A stretch of 64,000 nucleotides of DNA, from the NCBI RefSeq assembly GCF_016863115.1, contig NZ_BOOG01000017.1:1-64000 (forward strand), given 5' to 3'. Made by a program: the position numbers and the translations under genes. This DNA is from Sphaerimonospora thailandensis (GTDB lineage Bacteria > Actinomycetota > Actinomycetes > Streptosporangiales > Streptosporangiaceae). This document shows positions 9,010-19,329 of the stretch, in pieces (positions within the stretch are counted from its first letter, which is position 1; the number at the start of each line of letters is the position of its first letter). Under the pieces are notes generated by a model, which searched no databases, was not told the origin of the DNA, and saw only the letters and a list, made by a program, of their open reading frames with translations.

Positions 9010-10023
9010 GTGAGCGACGCCCGAGAGCATGGAGGCGGGCACGGGCACGGGCACGGCGTCCGGGCGGATGCCGACCGACGGTTCCTCATCACGGCCCTGC
9101 TGTTGATCCTCGCCTTCATGGCCGCGGAGATCGTGGTCGGCGTCTTCGCGCATTCGCTGGCCCTGCTCTCCGACGCCGGGCACATGCTCACCGACGCGGC
9201 GGCCATCGGTCTCGCCCTGGTCGCGATGCGGATCGCCGCGCGCCCGCCTGCCGGGGGCTTCACCTATGGGCTGAAACGGGCGGAAATCATCAGCGCCCAG
9301 TTCAACGGCATCACGCTGTTGCTGCTCACGATCCTGTTCGTCGTCGAGGCGGTCCACCGGCTGATCAGTCCACCCGAGGTCCAGGGTGCGCCGGTGCTGG
9401 CGACCGGCCTGGCCGGCATCGCCGTCAACATGGCGGCGGCCTGGCTGCTCAGCAGGGCCAACCGGGCGAGCCTCAACGTCGAGGGCGCCTTCCAGCACAT
9501 CCTCAGCGACCTTTACGCGTTCATCGCCACGACCATCGCCGGGCTGGTCGTGTGGATGAGCGGCTGGGTCCGCGCCGACGCGCTCGCGGCCCTCGTCGTG
9601 GCCGCGCTCATGCTCAAGGCGGGCTGGCGGCTGGTGCGCGACTCCGGCCGCGTGTTCATGGAGGCGGCCCCGGTGGGGATGTCACCGGCGGAGATCGGCC
9701 GGAGGATGGCCGCGATGGAGCAGGTCGCCGAGGTCCACGACCTGCACGTCTGGGAGGTCACCTCGGGATACGCCGCGCTCTCGGCCCATGTGCTCGTCGC
9801 CCCCGAGGCCGACTGCCATGCCGTACGGCAGGCCATCGAGGTGGTGCTGCGCGATGGGTACGGCATCGAGCACACGACGCTCCAGGTGGATCACGCCCCT
9901 GCCCGGCTACTCGAAATCGGACGAATCGACCGCTCCTCCTGTGAGACCGGCGGGGTCGGCGCGGCGGAACCGCACTGCCGCGATCCCCATGGCCCGTCTC
10001 ATCCGGGCAACTCGGGAAGATGA
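9010..10023 (+). CDS. Cation diffusion facilitator, zinc/cadmium efflux type
   Basis: A CDF-family H+-coupled divalent cation exporter of 337 residues, CzcD/ZitB-like. The N-terminus carries a His-rich metal-binding stretch (HGGGHGHGHG). Six membrane segments follow, with the transport-site pairs His58/Asp62 (SDAGHMLTD) and His163/Asp167 (QHILSD), then a cytoplasmic domain (VHDLHVWEVTSGYAALSAHV). It starts at GTG 9010; a 9-codon ATG frame beginning at 8984 stops across this GTG, perhaps by chance. Zinc is the likeliest substrate because both sites are H/D type. The last 40 residues are low complexity. Confidence 0.9.
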   Translation: MSDAREHGGGHGHGHGVRADADRRFLITALLLILAFMAAEIVVGVFAHSLALLSDAGHMLTDAAAIGLALVAMRIAARPPAGGFTYGLKRAEIISAQFNGITLLLLTILFVVEAVHRLISPPEVQGAPVLATGLAGIAVNMAAAWLLSRANRASLNVEGAFQHILSDLYAFIATTIAGLVVWMSGWVRADALAALVVAALMLKAGWRLVRDSGRVFMEAAPVGMSPAEIGRRMAAMEQVAEVHDLHVWEVTSGYAALSAHVLVAPEADCHAVRQAIEVVLRDGYGIEHTTLQVDHAPARLLEIGRIDRSSCETGGVGAAEPHCRDPHGPSHPGNSGR

Positions 10024-10078
10024 GATCCAGGAAAAGGGGCGGGCTCCGCCGCCGGAGCACGGCAGGGCCCGCGCTGAT

Positions 10079-10103
10079 CGGTCACTCGGTGACTCTGTGA
10101 CCG
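10079..10103. terminator. Hairpin downstream of the CDF gene
   Basis: CGGTCAC and GTGACCG form a 7-bp stem around an 11-nt loop, 56 nt past the transporter stop. No T-tract; assignment is tentative. Confidence 0.4.
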
Positions 10104-10162
10104 GGGGCCGTACCGCCCCAGCCGTTGCGGGAGGTGTCGATCAGCATGCCGAGCGTCGACGG
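10082..10162 (-). pseudogene. Possible glycoside hydrolase family 6 remnant
   Basis: The minus strand reads STLGMLIDTSRNGWGG and then stops at 10082-10084. The IDTSRNGWGG motif is characteristic of family 6 cellulases. Nothing cellulase-like lies upstream, where the downstream end of the next minus-strand gene begins, so this would be only a relic. The match is short and could be chance. Confidence 0.35.
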
Positions 10163-10178
10163 GCGACGGGCTATTCCG

Positions 10179-10523
10179 CTACCGTCGTATGACGTGCAGG
10201 ACGCTGGCGATCCGCTCGGCGGCGGTGACGACGTCGGAGGCGTGGCCGATCCGCCCGGCCCACGACAGCCAGTACCACCACTCGCCGTCGGTCTCGTCGG
10301 ACGCCAGCACGTCCTCGGCCACCGAGGGCTCCATCGGATTGACCACGCGCAGGCGTGGGTAACGCCCGGCAGGGGCCGTCAGGCGTACCTGAAACGCGTG
10401 GGCCTCGAGCTGGGCCGCGAGCCGTTGCAGATGGTCAAGCGCCTCACCAGGATCCGCGCACCCGGCATCGTCCAACACGGCATCGTCCAACACGGCGCCG
10501 TCCAACACGGCGTCATCCAACAC
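10179..10523 (-). CDS. Hypothetical protein with N-terminal VLDDA repeats
   Basis: About 114 residues, soluble, ending in a conserved-looking domain with EWWYWLSWAGRIGH and an alpha-helical tail (VVTAAERIASVLHVI). The GTG at 10523 has GGAGG 5 nt upstream; a TTG at 10535 would add four residues. The first 20 residues are four 5-residue repeats encoded by four 15-bp units (10464-10523), each of which itself begins with GTG and so could serve as a start. It is divergent from the TPR regulator at 10861 and may work with it, but no function is known. Confidence 0.65.
   Translation of the reverse strand: MLDDAVLDGAVLDDAVLDDAGCADPGEALDHLQRLAAQLEAHAFQVRLTAPAGRYPRLRVVNPMEPSVAEDVLASDETDGEWWYWLSWAGRIGHASDVVTAAERIASVLHVIRR
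10464..10523. repeat. 15-bp tandem repeat at a gene start, four copies
   Basis: Four units of GTGTTGGAYGAYGCC (minus strand) form the first 20 codons of the gene. Every unit starts with GTG, so repeat number could change start-site choice. Confidence 0.85.
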
Positions 10524-10860
10524 ACTGTCCTCCAAGGCGGATGTCGGGACCCGTCACCGGTCAGGGTGACCCCACGCGGACCGGCGGGGCAATCGCCGCC
10601 ACCCGCGAAACCGTGTGACAACCAGGGAATCCACCGGGATTCCGTGGAACAGCCACGGAAACCGCGGCCACGAACCCGACACAGTCGATACGGATTGGGC
10701 GCATACGGCTTTACCTTGGGGGAATAACCGTAAGGGTGAGACTGCACTGCAGATGGGCCGGCTTGGGAGTGCCCGTGGATCTTTGCCGTAGCGAGGCGCC
10801 CGTACGGGCACCGCGGTAGGCAAGAAGATCTACGGGACAGGACCTTCTAGGGGGGCGCCG
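10524..10860. other. Divergent intergenic region with two hairpins
   Basis: I see no gene here. Two adjacent inverted repeats lie at 10626-10643 (GGAATCC/GGATTCC) and 10642-10658 (CCGTGG/CCACGG), between divergent promoters for the genes at 10179 and 10861. They could be operator sites for the HTH protein encoded at 10861. Confidence 0.4.
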
Positions 10861-12318
10861 ATGGCCCGTGGAGAGCATTCACCGGCGTGCGCTCGCCGCT
10901 GGCGCGAACAGGCCGGGGCGCGGCAGTGGACGCTCTGGCAGACCGCCCAGGCCATCCACGGATGCTGCGGGGCGAGCCTGCTCAAGGCCCACCGGCTGGC
11001 CCGGGGCTGGTCGGCACGGCAGGCGATCGAGGAGCTGGAGTCGCTCTGCGAGCGGGAGTCGCTGGGCCTGCCCCGCGCCAGCATCGACCTGCTGAACGCC
11101 TGGGAGAACAACCGGGCCCGGCCCCGCCCGCAGACCATCGACCTGCTCGCCCGGCTCTACAGAGCCAATGCCGTACGGCTCGGCCTGGCCGGCGACTACT
11201 GCGAGGACCCCGGCGGTCAGCGCGTCATCGTGGTGAGCCACGCCAGTGGCGACGAGCCGATGCGGCTCGACGAGCTCATGGCCGACCTCATGGCCGACGA
11301 CGCCGAGCGCCGGGCGCTCTTCCATCAGGCCATGCTTCTCAGCATGCCGGACGGCCGGTTCTTCGCCGAGGTCGAGGGCACCCGGCACGATCTCGACCGT
11401 ACGCTCGCCGCCGGGTCGGTGACCGAGGACCAACTCGACCTGCTGGACGAGCTGGTCCTGCGCTACCGCAGGGAATACATGGTCACCCCGCCGCTGCCGA
11501 TGCTCTGCCGGGTCATGCTGGAGATCTCCGACGTACGTAGGCTGAGCGCCGCCCGGCAGCCGTTCTCCGTGCAGCGCCGCCTGCTGACCGCCACCACGAT
11601 GCTGGCGCTGCTGACCGCCGACGCGCTGATGAAGCTCGGCGACACGCGCCAGGCCCACGCCTGGTACGGCACCGCCCGCGCGGCCTCGGACGACGTGGGA
11701 GACCTGCGGCTGCGCGCGCTGGTCCGGGCGCAGCAGACCATGCTGCTCTACTACTACGGGGACCCCGGCGAGACGGTGCGGCTGGCCCGCGAAGCGCGGA
11801 TGCTGGCCGGTTCCGCCCCCAGCTCCCCCGCCGCTCTCGCGGCCGCGGCCGAGGCCCGCGCGCTCGCGCGCATGGGAGACGGCAAGGGCGCCAGGGCGGC
11901 GCTGGCGGAGGCCGAGCAGATCTTCGCCCGCATGCGCGGCATCACCCAGGATGATCTGGCCTTCGTCTTCACCGAGAAGCGGATGAAGTTCTATCGCACC
12001 GGGACGCTCATCGAGCTGGGGGACGCCCGGCAGATCCAGGGGATCGACGCCTATCCTCCCGGATTCCACACGATCGATCCCGCCCTGATCCTGCTCGATC
12101 AAGCCACTCATCTGGCCAGACAGGGTGACCAGGAGGAGGCGTGCCGGATCGCGGCGCAGGCCCTCGGGCAGGTGCCCGCCGAACACCGCACCTCGATCGT
12201 CGTCACCCGGGCCACGGCCCTGCTGTCCGAGGTCGATCCGGGCCTGCCCGCCGTACGGCACCTGCGCAGTGTGCTGGCGGAGTCGTCGCCCGGACTGCCC
12301 ACGGACACGCGGCTGTGA
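10861..12318 (+). CDS. XRE-like transcriptional regulator with TPR domain
   Basis: A 485-residue protein with an N-terminal helix-turn-helix-like region (about 25-105, including LLKAHRLARGWSARQAIEEL and a motif on choosing WENNRARPRPQTIDLLARLY), followed by an alpha-helical tetratricopeptide-type C-terminal half rich in Ala/Leu/Arg. This layout is common among actinobacterial regulators whose ligand is sensed by the TPR part. The start ATG follows AGGGGGGCGCCG. Its stop overlaps the start of the APH-type kinase gene by 4 nt, so both are probably made from one message. The target genes are unknown. Confidence 0.8.
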   Translation: MARGEHSPACARRWREQAGARQWTLWQTAQAIHGCCGASLLKAHRLARGWSARQAIEELESLCERESLGLPRASIDLLNAWENNRARPRPQTIDLLARLYRANAVRLGLAGDYCEDPGGQRVIVVSHASGDEPMRLDELMADLMADDAERRALFHQAMLLSMPDGRFFAEVEGTRHDLDRTLAAGSVTEDQLDLLDELVLRYRREYMVTPPLPMLCRVMLEISDVRRLSAARQPFSVQRRLLTATTMLALLTADALMKLGDTRQAHAWYGTARAASDDVGDLRLRALVRAQQTMLLYYYGDPGETVRLAREARMLAGSAPSSPAALAAAAEARALARMGDGKGARAALAEAEQIFARMRGITQDDLAFVFTEKRMKFYRTGTLIELGDARQIQGIDAYPPGFHTIDPALILLDQATHLARQGDQEEACRIAAQALGQVPAEHRTSIVVTRATALLSEVDPGLPAVRHLRSVLAESSPGLPTDTRL

Positions 12319-13274
12319 ACCGGGGCGCGGCGGGCGCGAGGGGGGTGACGGCGAGCGACTGCCGACTGGCCGACGAGGCGTCCGAGGTGCTGCGCGAGGT
12401 GTGCGTACGGCTCGGCGTCGACGTGACAGGAGCCCGGCTCCTGCGGCTGCGCAGCAACGCGGTGTTCAAGCTGCGCGGAGACATGGTCGTACGGATCACG
12501 ACCGCCCCCGACGCGGTGACCCGGCTGCCGGTGGTGCTGGCGGTCGCCCGCTGGCTCGCCGACCGCGGCTTCCCCGCCGTACGGCCCGTCGACGAGATCC
12601 CCGGCCAGCCGATCGTGCACGACGGGCGGACCGTCACCTTCTGGCGGTATGTCCCGTCCACCGGGCGGCCGACCACGAGACAACTCGGCCGGGTGCTGCG
12701 CAGCCTGCACGGCGAGCCGGTGCCGCCGATCGCGCTGCGGCGGCTCACCGACCCGCTCGCCGAGGTGCGGCACGCGGTGGAGCATGCGGTGGAGCACGCG
12801 GTCGGGGACAGTTCCGAGGTGCTCACCGGCGACCAGCGGACCTGGCTGCGCGACCGCATCGAGGATCTCACCGGCCGCTGGCTGGATCTGGACACCGGCT
12901 CCCCGGTTCTCCTGCACGGCGACGCCTGGATCGACAATCTGCTCCGCCTTCATGACGGGCACGTCATGCTGTGCGACTGGGACGGCGTGGCCGTCGGGCC
13001 GCGTGAGTGGGACCTTGTGCACACCTACCACGGTCAGCGCCGGTTCGGGCTGTCGGCCGCCGACGTGGACGATTTCGCCCGCGCGTACGGCTCCGACCTG
13101 CGGCAGTGGCCCGGTTACGGCACCCTGATGGAGGTCAGGGACATGTACGCGGTGGGCGTCCACATCCGCAACGCGGTCGGCGACCCGTTCTCACGCCAGG
13201 AACTGCCCCGCCGGCTCGACTCGCTCGCTCGTGGTGACGGGCACGCGCGCTGGTACATGGCGGCGCCCGCATAG
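12315..13274 (+). CDS. Aminoglycoside phosphotransferase-family kinase
   Basis: A 319-residue APH/choline-kinase-fold protein. The Brenner motif [10 protein letters not shown] supplies His201, Asp203 and Asn208; [15 protein letters not shown] supplies the metal-binding Asp221. The N-terminal lobe shows [18 protein letters not shown]. The GTG at 12315 overlaps the upstream TGA (GTGA); GTG 12345 is an alternative. A short [11 protein letters not shown] repeat lies mid-protein. Family members phosphorylate small molecules or act as orphan kinases; the coupling to a TPR regulator suggests a role in signalling rather than drug resistance, but the substrate is not evident. Confidence 0.85.
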   Translation: MNRGAAGARGVTASDCRLADEASEVLREVCVRLGVDVTGARLLRLRSNAVFKLRGDMVVRITTAPDAVTRLPVVLAVARWLADRGFPAVRPVDEIPGQPIVHDGRTVTFWRYVPSTGRPTTRQLGRVLRSLHGEPVPPIALRRLTDPLAEVRHAVEHAVEHAVGDSSEVLTGDQRTWLRDRIEDLTGRWLDLDTGSPVLLHGDAWIDNLLRLHDGHVMLCDWDGVAVGPREWDLVHTYHGQRRFGLSAADVDDFARAYGSDLRQWPGYGTLMEVRDMYAVGVHIRNAVGDPFSRQELPRRLDSLARGDGHARWYMAAPA

Positions 13275-13432
13275 TGCCCGACATTCGGGGGTACATTTCG
13301 AGACGACTGCGAGGAGGTGTCGCGGTCGTCATTTCAGGACGGATATTTCGATACAGCGCAATCGGGGGATTGCCGGCCGCGGGCATGCATGCTTCCTGGT
13401 GGCGCGGCGAGGCTCCCGAAAAGGAGAAGCAG

Positions 13433-13636
13433 TTGTCTGAAGGCACCGTCAAGTGGTTCAACGCCGAAAAGGGTTTCGGATTCATCGCTCCGGACGACGG
13501 CACCGCTGACGTGTTCGTTCATTACTCGGCGATCAACTCGGGTGGTTACCGCAGCCTGGACCAGAACCAGCGGGTCAGTTATGTGACCGTGCAGGGCACC
13601 AAGGGTCCCCAGGCCGAGCAGGTCACGCCGCTGTAG
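13433..13636 (+). CDS. Cold shock domain protein, CspA family
   Basis: A 67-residue single cold-shock domain that binds single-stranded nucleic acid. RNP1 (KGFGFI) and RNP2 (DVFVHYSAI) are intact and the length is normal. I chose the TTG at 13433 because AAGGAG lies 7 nt upstream and the product matches the family exactly; the open frame extends farther upstream but that part is unlike any Csp. A strong hairpin about 110 nt downstream ends the transcript. Confidence 0.92.
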   Translation: MSEGTVKWFNAEKGFGFIAPDDGTADVFVHYSAINSGGYRSLDQNQRVSYVTVQGTKGPQAEQVTPL

Positions 13637-13703
13637 CGATCGCCTCAACGTCTCGATAATCAGCGTCTCGATAACAGCGTTTCTACCACCACGTTTCTAA
13701 AAC

Positions 13704-13745
13704 CGCGTTCCTACGACCGCGTTCCTACGACCGCGTTCCTACGAC
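13704..13745. repeat. 14-bp tandem repeat in the csp 3' region
   Basis: Three perfect copies of CGCGTTCCTACGAC follow degenerate related units from about 13650 (CGTCTCGATAA, CGTTTCTA). Apart from this array and the hairpin after it, the 13637-13965 interval holds no gene I can support. Confidence 0.85.
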
Positions 13746-13748
13746 CAC

Positions 13749-13784
13749 GGGCCCGCGCCGCACCGAATCGGGCGGCGCGGGCCC
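13749..13784 (+). terminator. Hairpin terminator after csp
   Basis: A 13-bp perfect GC stem (GGGCCCGCGCCGC and complement) around a 10-nt loop, no T-tract. Confidence 0.7.
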
Positions 13785-13965
13785 CCGGTTCAAGCCCGGC
13801 AGGTACGGCTGCCGCTGGTTCCGGGCCTCCACTCCCGAGGCGGCCCCGGCCGATTCCGGAGACACACCCGGGAAAACGCGACCACATCCCTAAGGGATGG
13901 GTCAGGGACGAGTCCGGCTGATCTCCGATGGGCCGGCGTCCTCATCGCGGTCACAGTGATGAGGC

Positions 13966-14558
13966 ATGAGGATGCTGCTCGGGAATGCCGTGATCGGAGC
14001 CGGTGCGGCCGGGATGGCGGTCCTGCACCTGGTGTCGGGTCTGGACCCGCTCCAGGGCATGATCAGTGAGTACGTCTTCGCACCGTACGGCTGGCTGCTG
14101 CCCGTCTCGCTCACGCTGATCGCCGCGGGCTCGGCCGTGCTCGCCGTGTGGCTGACCCGCCTGCACCCTGACCCGCTGGGTCGGGGGGCCGCGTTCCTGA
14201 TCGGGGTGTGGAGTTGCTGCCTGCTGCTGGTCGCCGGGTTTCCCACGGACCGGCCCGGACTGTCGCTGTCCGTTTCCGGCGAGATCCACAGGTATGCGGC
14301 GTGCGTAGCTTTTCTCAGCGTGCCGGCCGCCGGGCTGATCATCGCCAGGATCACCGGTTCGAACCTCATCCGCACGCTGAGCGTGGTCGCGCTCGGTTCC
14401 CTCGTGCTCGTGGCCGTGCCGTACGTCATCAGGGCGCTGGGTGTCGACCCGGGAGCCGTGCCCGCCGGGCTCACCCAGCGCCTGACTGTGATCACCGAGG
14501 TGGCCGCCCTGTTTCTCGTACCGCTGCGCCACCCGCTTGAGGGCCGTCCTGAGGAACG
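13966..14558 (+). CDS. DUF998 membrane protein lacking its own stop codon
   Basis: The first about 190 residues are a DUF998-type integral membrane protein with six hydrophobic segments ([20 protein letters not shown] at the start, then segments near 45-65, 75-95, 110-130, 140-160 and 170-185). The family normally ends about here, but this frame has no stop: it continues antisense through mdh to 15492. The other frame has a TGA at 14538-14540, so a small frameshift near the end could explain the loss. I give the end just before mdh; the true C-terminus is uncertain. Confidence 0.6.
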
Positions 14559-15755
<1,197 letters not shown>

Positions 15756-15802
15756 TCATGATGACACCGGTTGAGCGGAACCCCACGGAAGGAGGGGCCC
15801 AG

Positions 15803-15898
15803 TTGAAGAAGGTGCGGATTGTGTCGCGACCGCGGCCGTCGAAGACCCCCCAGTCCCTTGACCTGCGTACCCCCTCAGGGCGCGTCCTGCCGTTCTGA
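15803..15898 (+). CDS. Possible small basic protein, 31 residues
   Basis: A TTG at 15803 sits 7 nt after a strong GGAAGGAGG ribosome-binding site, and the frame closes with TGA at 15896-15898. The product begins with KKVRIVSRPRPSK and is basic with no hydrophobic segment. It lies between mdh (divergent) and the glycosyltransferase gene (convergent, 4 nt away). The site strength makes it worth noting; translation is not proven and no family is known. Confidence 0.35.
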   Translation: MKKVRIVSRPRPSKTPQSLDLRTPSGRVLPF

Positions 15899-15902
15899 CT
15901 GA

Positions 15903-17042
15903 TCAGGCTCTGGCCAGCTCGTAGCAGCGACCGAAGCCTTCCAGCACGGCCGCCCATGAGCACGTCACCGGCTCGGTCTCCCGGTTGTGCGCGGCGATCG
16001 AGCGACGCAGCTCCGCGTCCCCGGCGAGCCGGGCGACCGCGGCGGCCAGTTCGTCGAACGTCCGGCCCAGCAGGCCCTCCTTGCCGGTGGTGACGAAGTC
16101 GGCGACCCCGCTCTGGGCCCGGGCGACCACGGGGACACCCGTCGCCCGGGCCTCCAGCGCGGCCAGCCCGAACGACTCACGCGGCGCCGGGGCCACGAAG
16201 ACGTCGGCGGATGCGAGCAGCTCCTTGATCTGTTCCCGGCTGAACCGTCCGGGCAGCGACACCCAGTCGAGGCGCCGGGCCTTCAGGTAACGCTCCATGC
16301 GTCCACGCGCCGGGCCGTCGCCCACGATCGTGGCCCGCAGCGCGATCTGGCCCGGCACCCTTGTGCGTACGGCCTCCAGCAGTTTGAGCAGCCGCAGCGG
16401 CTGCTTGCGCGGCGCGAGCCTGCCGACGGCCACCACATGCACAGAGTCTCCATGCACGGCGTCCCCATGCACGGCCTCCGGCGGCGCGCCGTCGTGCTGT
16501 GCTTCTTCCTGTGCTTGGTGGGGGCGCCAACCGGAGACGTCCAGGCCGTTGGACACCACCCGGACCGGGACCCGGGGGCCGGTCACCGCCCGGACCGGGC
16601 GGGCGGCGGCCTCGCTGACGGCGGTCGCGACCAGGCCCCAGCGCCGCCAGTCGAACGTGGCCTGCAGCGCCCGGTAAACACCGCGTGTGACCGGATCCCA
16701 CATGCTGTGCACGGTGACCACGACGGGCAGTCCGGAGCGTACGGCGGCCCGCACGCCCATCCAGGCGAACGGCGAGACCGCGCCGGTGTGCACGTGGACC
16801 ACGTCAGGCCGCCGGGAGGTCATGAGCCGGATCAGGTGGCCGGTGCCGCGCGGGTGAACCGGCAGGTCGAACGGGAGGCGCGCCACCACGCGGTGCACTC
16901 CGGGGATGGCGGCCCCCGGCGTCGCCGTCGCCACCTCGACCAGGTGGCCCGCCTCGCGCTGCGCTCTGACGAGGTCGGCGACCTGCACCTCTATGCCCCC
17001 GAGCCGGGGAAGGTAGCAGTCGCTGACGTGAAGAATCCTCAC
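15903..17042 (-). CDS. Family 4 glycosyltransferase
   Basis: A 379-residue GT-B fold retaining glycosyltransferase. The N-terminal domain opens with the acceptor-side Gly loop MRILHVSDCYLPRLGGIE and includes DVVHVHTGAVSPFAW; the C-terminal domain has VAVGRLAPRKQP, ATIVGDGPARGRMERYL, and the nucleotide-sugar motif APRESFGLAALEARATGVPVVA (E-x7-E type). It probably transfers a sugar to a lipid or phosphoinositol-type acceptor, given the neighbouring PIG-L gene (divergent, 158 nt away) and membrane protein at 18104. A short AVHGD repeat (residues about 200-212) lies in the linker. Confidence 0.88.
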   Translation of the reverse strand: MRILHVSDCYLPRLGGIEVQVADLVRAQREAGHLVEVATATPGAAIPGVHRVVARLPFDLPVHPRGTGHLIRLMTSRRPDVVHVHTGAVSPFAWMGVRAAVRSGLPVVVTVHSMWDPVTRGVYRALQATFDWRRWGLVATAVSEAAARPVRAVTGPRVPVRVVSNGLDVSGWRPHQAQEEAQHDGAPPEAVHGDAVHGDSVHVVAVGRLAPRKQPLRLLKLLEAVRTRVPGQIALRATIVGDGPARGRMERYLKARRLDWVSLPGRFSREQIKELLASADVFVAPAPRESFGLAALEARATGVPVVARAQSGVADFVTTGKEGLLGRTFDELAAAVARLAGDAELRRSIAAHNRETEPVTCSWAAVLEGFGRCYELARA

Positions 17043-17200
17043 CGGCCAAGACTGACAGAGTGGCCGGTCCCCATCAAACGCCTCCTATCGAACATCTCCC
17101 GTCCACGGACGAGCGGCACGCCGTACGACTGCCCGTGGGATCATGGCCGGAAGAGGTACGACACGCGGGTGAGGCAGATGAGAACCTTCGACGAGGCACG

Positions 17201-17998
17201 ATGAGCACCGCGGTGTTCTTTCACGCCCATCCGGACGACGAGGCGCTGCTGACGGCCGGGACCATGGCGATGCTGGCGCACGAGGGGCACCGGGTCGTGC
17301 TCGTCGTCGCGACGGCCGGGGAGCGCGGCCTCGCCGACCTCCCGCACGGCGACGAGCTGGGCCGGGCCCGGATGGACGAGTTGCGCGTCTCGGCGGCGGC
17401 GCTGGGCTGCGCGCGGGTGGTGCAGCTCGGCTACGGCGACTCCGGCCTGGCCATAGACGGCGGCGTGGCGGAGGACCGGCCGGACGACGCGTTCATCGAC
17501 GCCGACGTCGAGGAGGCGGCGCAGCGGCTCGCCGCCGTACTCAAGGAGGAGGCCGCCGACCTCATCACGATCTACGATCCGGCCGGCGGGTACGGCCACC
17601 CGGATCACGTGCAGGTGTATCGGGTCGGCACCCGCGCGGCCGAGATCGCCGGGACGCCCGTCGTCCTGGAGGCCACGGTGAACCGGGACCTGTTGCTCAA
17701 GGGCGTACGGCTGGCGGCCCGTTTCTATCCGTCGCTCGACGTCAGAAGCTTCGAGCGGGCCTACTCCCCCGGGGAGGCGATCACTCATCGGGTGAACGTG
17801 CGGAGGTTCGCCAGGGCCAAGCGGGCGGCTATGGCCGCGCACGGCACGCAGACGACCGGCGGCGACGGCGACCGCACCCTGGGCGCCATGCTCAAGATCC
17901 CTTATCCGCTCTACCGGATGGTCTTCGGCACCGAGTGGTACGTCCGCCGGGGCCTGCCGCCCGGCACCCGCCTGCGACACCCGTTCGACAATCCGTAG
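17201..17998 (+). CDS. PIG-L family LmbE-like deacetylase
   Basis: A 265-residue zinc-dependent N-acetylglucosaminyl deacetylase-like protein. The metal site HAHPDDE (His10, Asp12/13) is at the start and GGYGHPDH supplies the third ligand. The ATG at 17201 begins exactly at the family start. Family members deacetylate GlcNAc-inositol or bacillithiol/mycothiol precursors or antibiotic intermediates. The adjacent glycosyltransferase and membrane protein suggest a glycolipid or thiol-glycoside role, but the substrate cannot be told from sequence. Confidence 0.88.
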   Translation: MSTAVFFHAHPDDEALLTAGTMAMLAHEGHRVVLVVATAGERGLADLPHGDELGRARMDELRVSAAALGCARVVQLGYGDSGLAIDGGVAEDRPDDAFIDADVEEAAQRLAAVLKEEAADLITIYDPAGGYGHPDHVQVYRVGTRAAEIAGTPVVLEATVNRDLLLKGVRLAARFYPSLDVRSFERAYSPGEAITHRVNVRRFARAKRAAMAAHGTQTTGGDGDRTLGAMLKIPYPLYRMVFGTEWYVRRGLPPGTRLRHPFDNP

Positions 17999-18103
17999 GA
18001 TGCCTCGATCCTCCGGGAGGAGGAGCCCACGGGCCGGCTGCCCCGGCAGACTGGGTGGAAAGCGTTCGATGACGACGACGGGGTACGACGGGGGACATCG
18101 CGG

Positions 18104-19189
18104 GTGAACAGGAAGTGGCTGCAGATCACGCTGTCCGTGGTCTCGCTCGCGTTGGCCGCCGCACTGGTGATCTATCTCCCGCAGATCGTGCACGCGCTGA
18201 CCGGGGCGAAGGTCAGCTGGCGTGAGATCGGCCACGAGTTCGGCCGGATGGACGTGTCGACGATCGCGCTGATGACCGTGTTATGGCTGGCCAGCCTCTG
18301 GGCGTACACGTTCGTGATGACCTCGGCGCTGCCCGGGCTCACCCACCTGCAGGCGCTGACGCTCAACGCGGCGGGCAGCGCGGTCAGCAACCTGCTGCCG
18401 TTCGGCGGCGCCGCCGGGGTGGCGCTGACGTTCGGCATGACGCGCGGCTGGGGCTTCGCCAACCGGCCCATCGTCGTCTACACGCTCGTCACCGGCATCT
18501 GGAACACGCTGTTCCGCTTCATCCTGCCCGCCGTCGGCATCGTGTGCCTGCTGATCGCCGGCAGGGCGCCCAACCCCACGGTCGCACAGGCCGGATGGGC
18601 CGGCGCGGTCTCGATCCTCGTTCTCGTGGCCGTCGTGGCCGCCGCGCTCTACTGGGACCGGGCCGCCGCCGTCCTCGGGCGCGTGCTCGACGCGAGCGTA
18701 CGGATCCTGCCCCGGCGCGTCCGGCCCGGCGAGCACACGGCCTCGGCGGCGATCGAGCGGCTGCGCCGCGACACCGCCGGGATCATCCACCGGCGGTGGC
18801 CGGGACTGTCCCTCGGGATGATCGCGTTCCTCGGCCTGCAATGCCTGATCATGGCCTGCTGCCTGATCGCCACCGGGTCCTATCCCGGCCCGGCCGAGAC
18901 CGTCGCGGTCTTCGCGCTGAGCCGGGTGCTCACCACCGCGCTCGTCACCCCCAGCGGCGCGGGGATCATGGAGGGCGGCGTGGCCACCCTGCTGATCGGC
19001 GCGTTCGGCCAGCCCGCGAGCGGGGCCACCGCGGCGGCCGTGCTGTTCGGCTTCTGGACGTACACGATCGAGATCCCGTGGGGCGGGCTCGCGCTGGGCG
19101 GCTGGACGCTGCTGCGCAGGCGCGGCGGCGACCGCGCCGCGCGAGCCGCCTCCCCCATATCGGGGCACGATCTATCAGACACCCCCTAA
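18104..19189 (+). CDS. Lysylphosphatidylglycerol synthase-like membrane protein
   Basis: A 361-residue protein with about eight membrane segments of the LPG_synthase_TM/UPF0104 flippase-like type. NAAGSAVSNLLPFGGAAGVAL near residue 85-105 and TPSGAGIMEGGVATLL near residue 285-300 are the family signatures. It lacks the catalytic aminoacyltransferase domain, so it probably has a flippase or transport role in lipid or glycolipid movement. It starts at GTG 18104, 105 nt after the PIG-L gene and probably in one unit with it. Confidence 0.88.
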   Translation: MNRKWLQITLSVVSLALAAALVIYLPQIVHALTGAKVSWREIGHEFGRMDVSTIALMTVLWLASLWAYTFVMTSALPGLTHLQALTLNAAGSAVSNLLPFGGAAGVALTFGMTRGWGFANRPIVVYTLVTGIWNTLFRFILPAVGIVCLLIAGRAPNPTVAQAGWAGAVSILVLVAVVAAALYWDRAAAVLGRVLDASVRILPRRVRPGEHTASAAIERLRRDTAGIIHRRWPGLSLGMIAFLGLQCLIMACCLIATGSYPGPAETVAVFALSRVLTTALVTPSGAGIMEGGVATLLIGAFGQPASGATAAAVLFGFWTYTIEIPWGGLALGGWTLLRRRGGDRAARAASPISGHDLSDTP

Positions 19190-19329
19190 GATCGCAGCGC
19201 GAAGACAGAATGCCGTCGTCGGCGAAACGCTTGTCTCCGATTCACCGGCGCGCATACCGTTGCGCGTGACATGAATCAGCGATCGGCGGCCGCTGAGCGC
19301 GGTGTGACGAATCGGATGGGCGGCGGCCA

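Noticed and set aside
8984-9013. Nine-codon leader frame before the CDF gene
   Set aside because: It overlaps the GTG start, but there is no sign of attenuation structure or metal-responsive residues, so it may be chance.
10879-12261. 460-residue minus-strand frame opposite the TPR regulator
   Set aside because: Low-complexity shadow of an Ala/Leu/Arg-rich gene with no ribosome-binding site.
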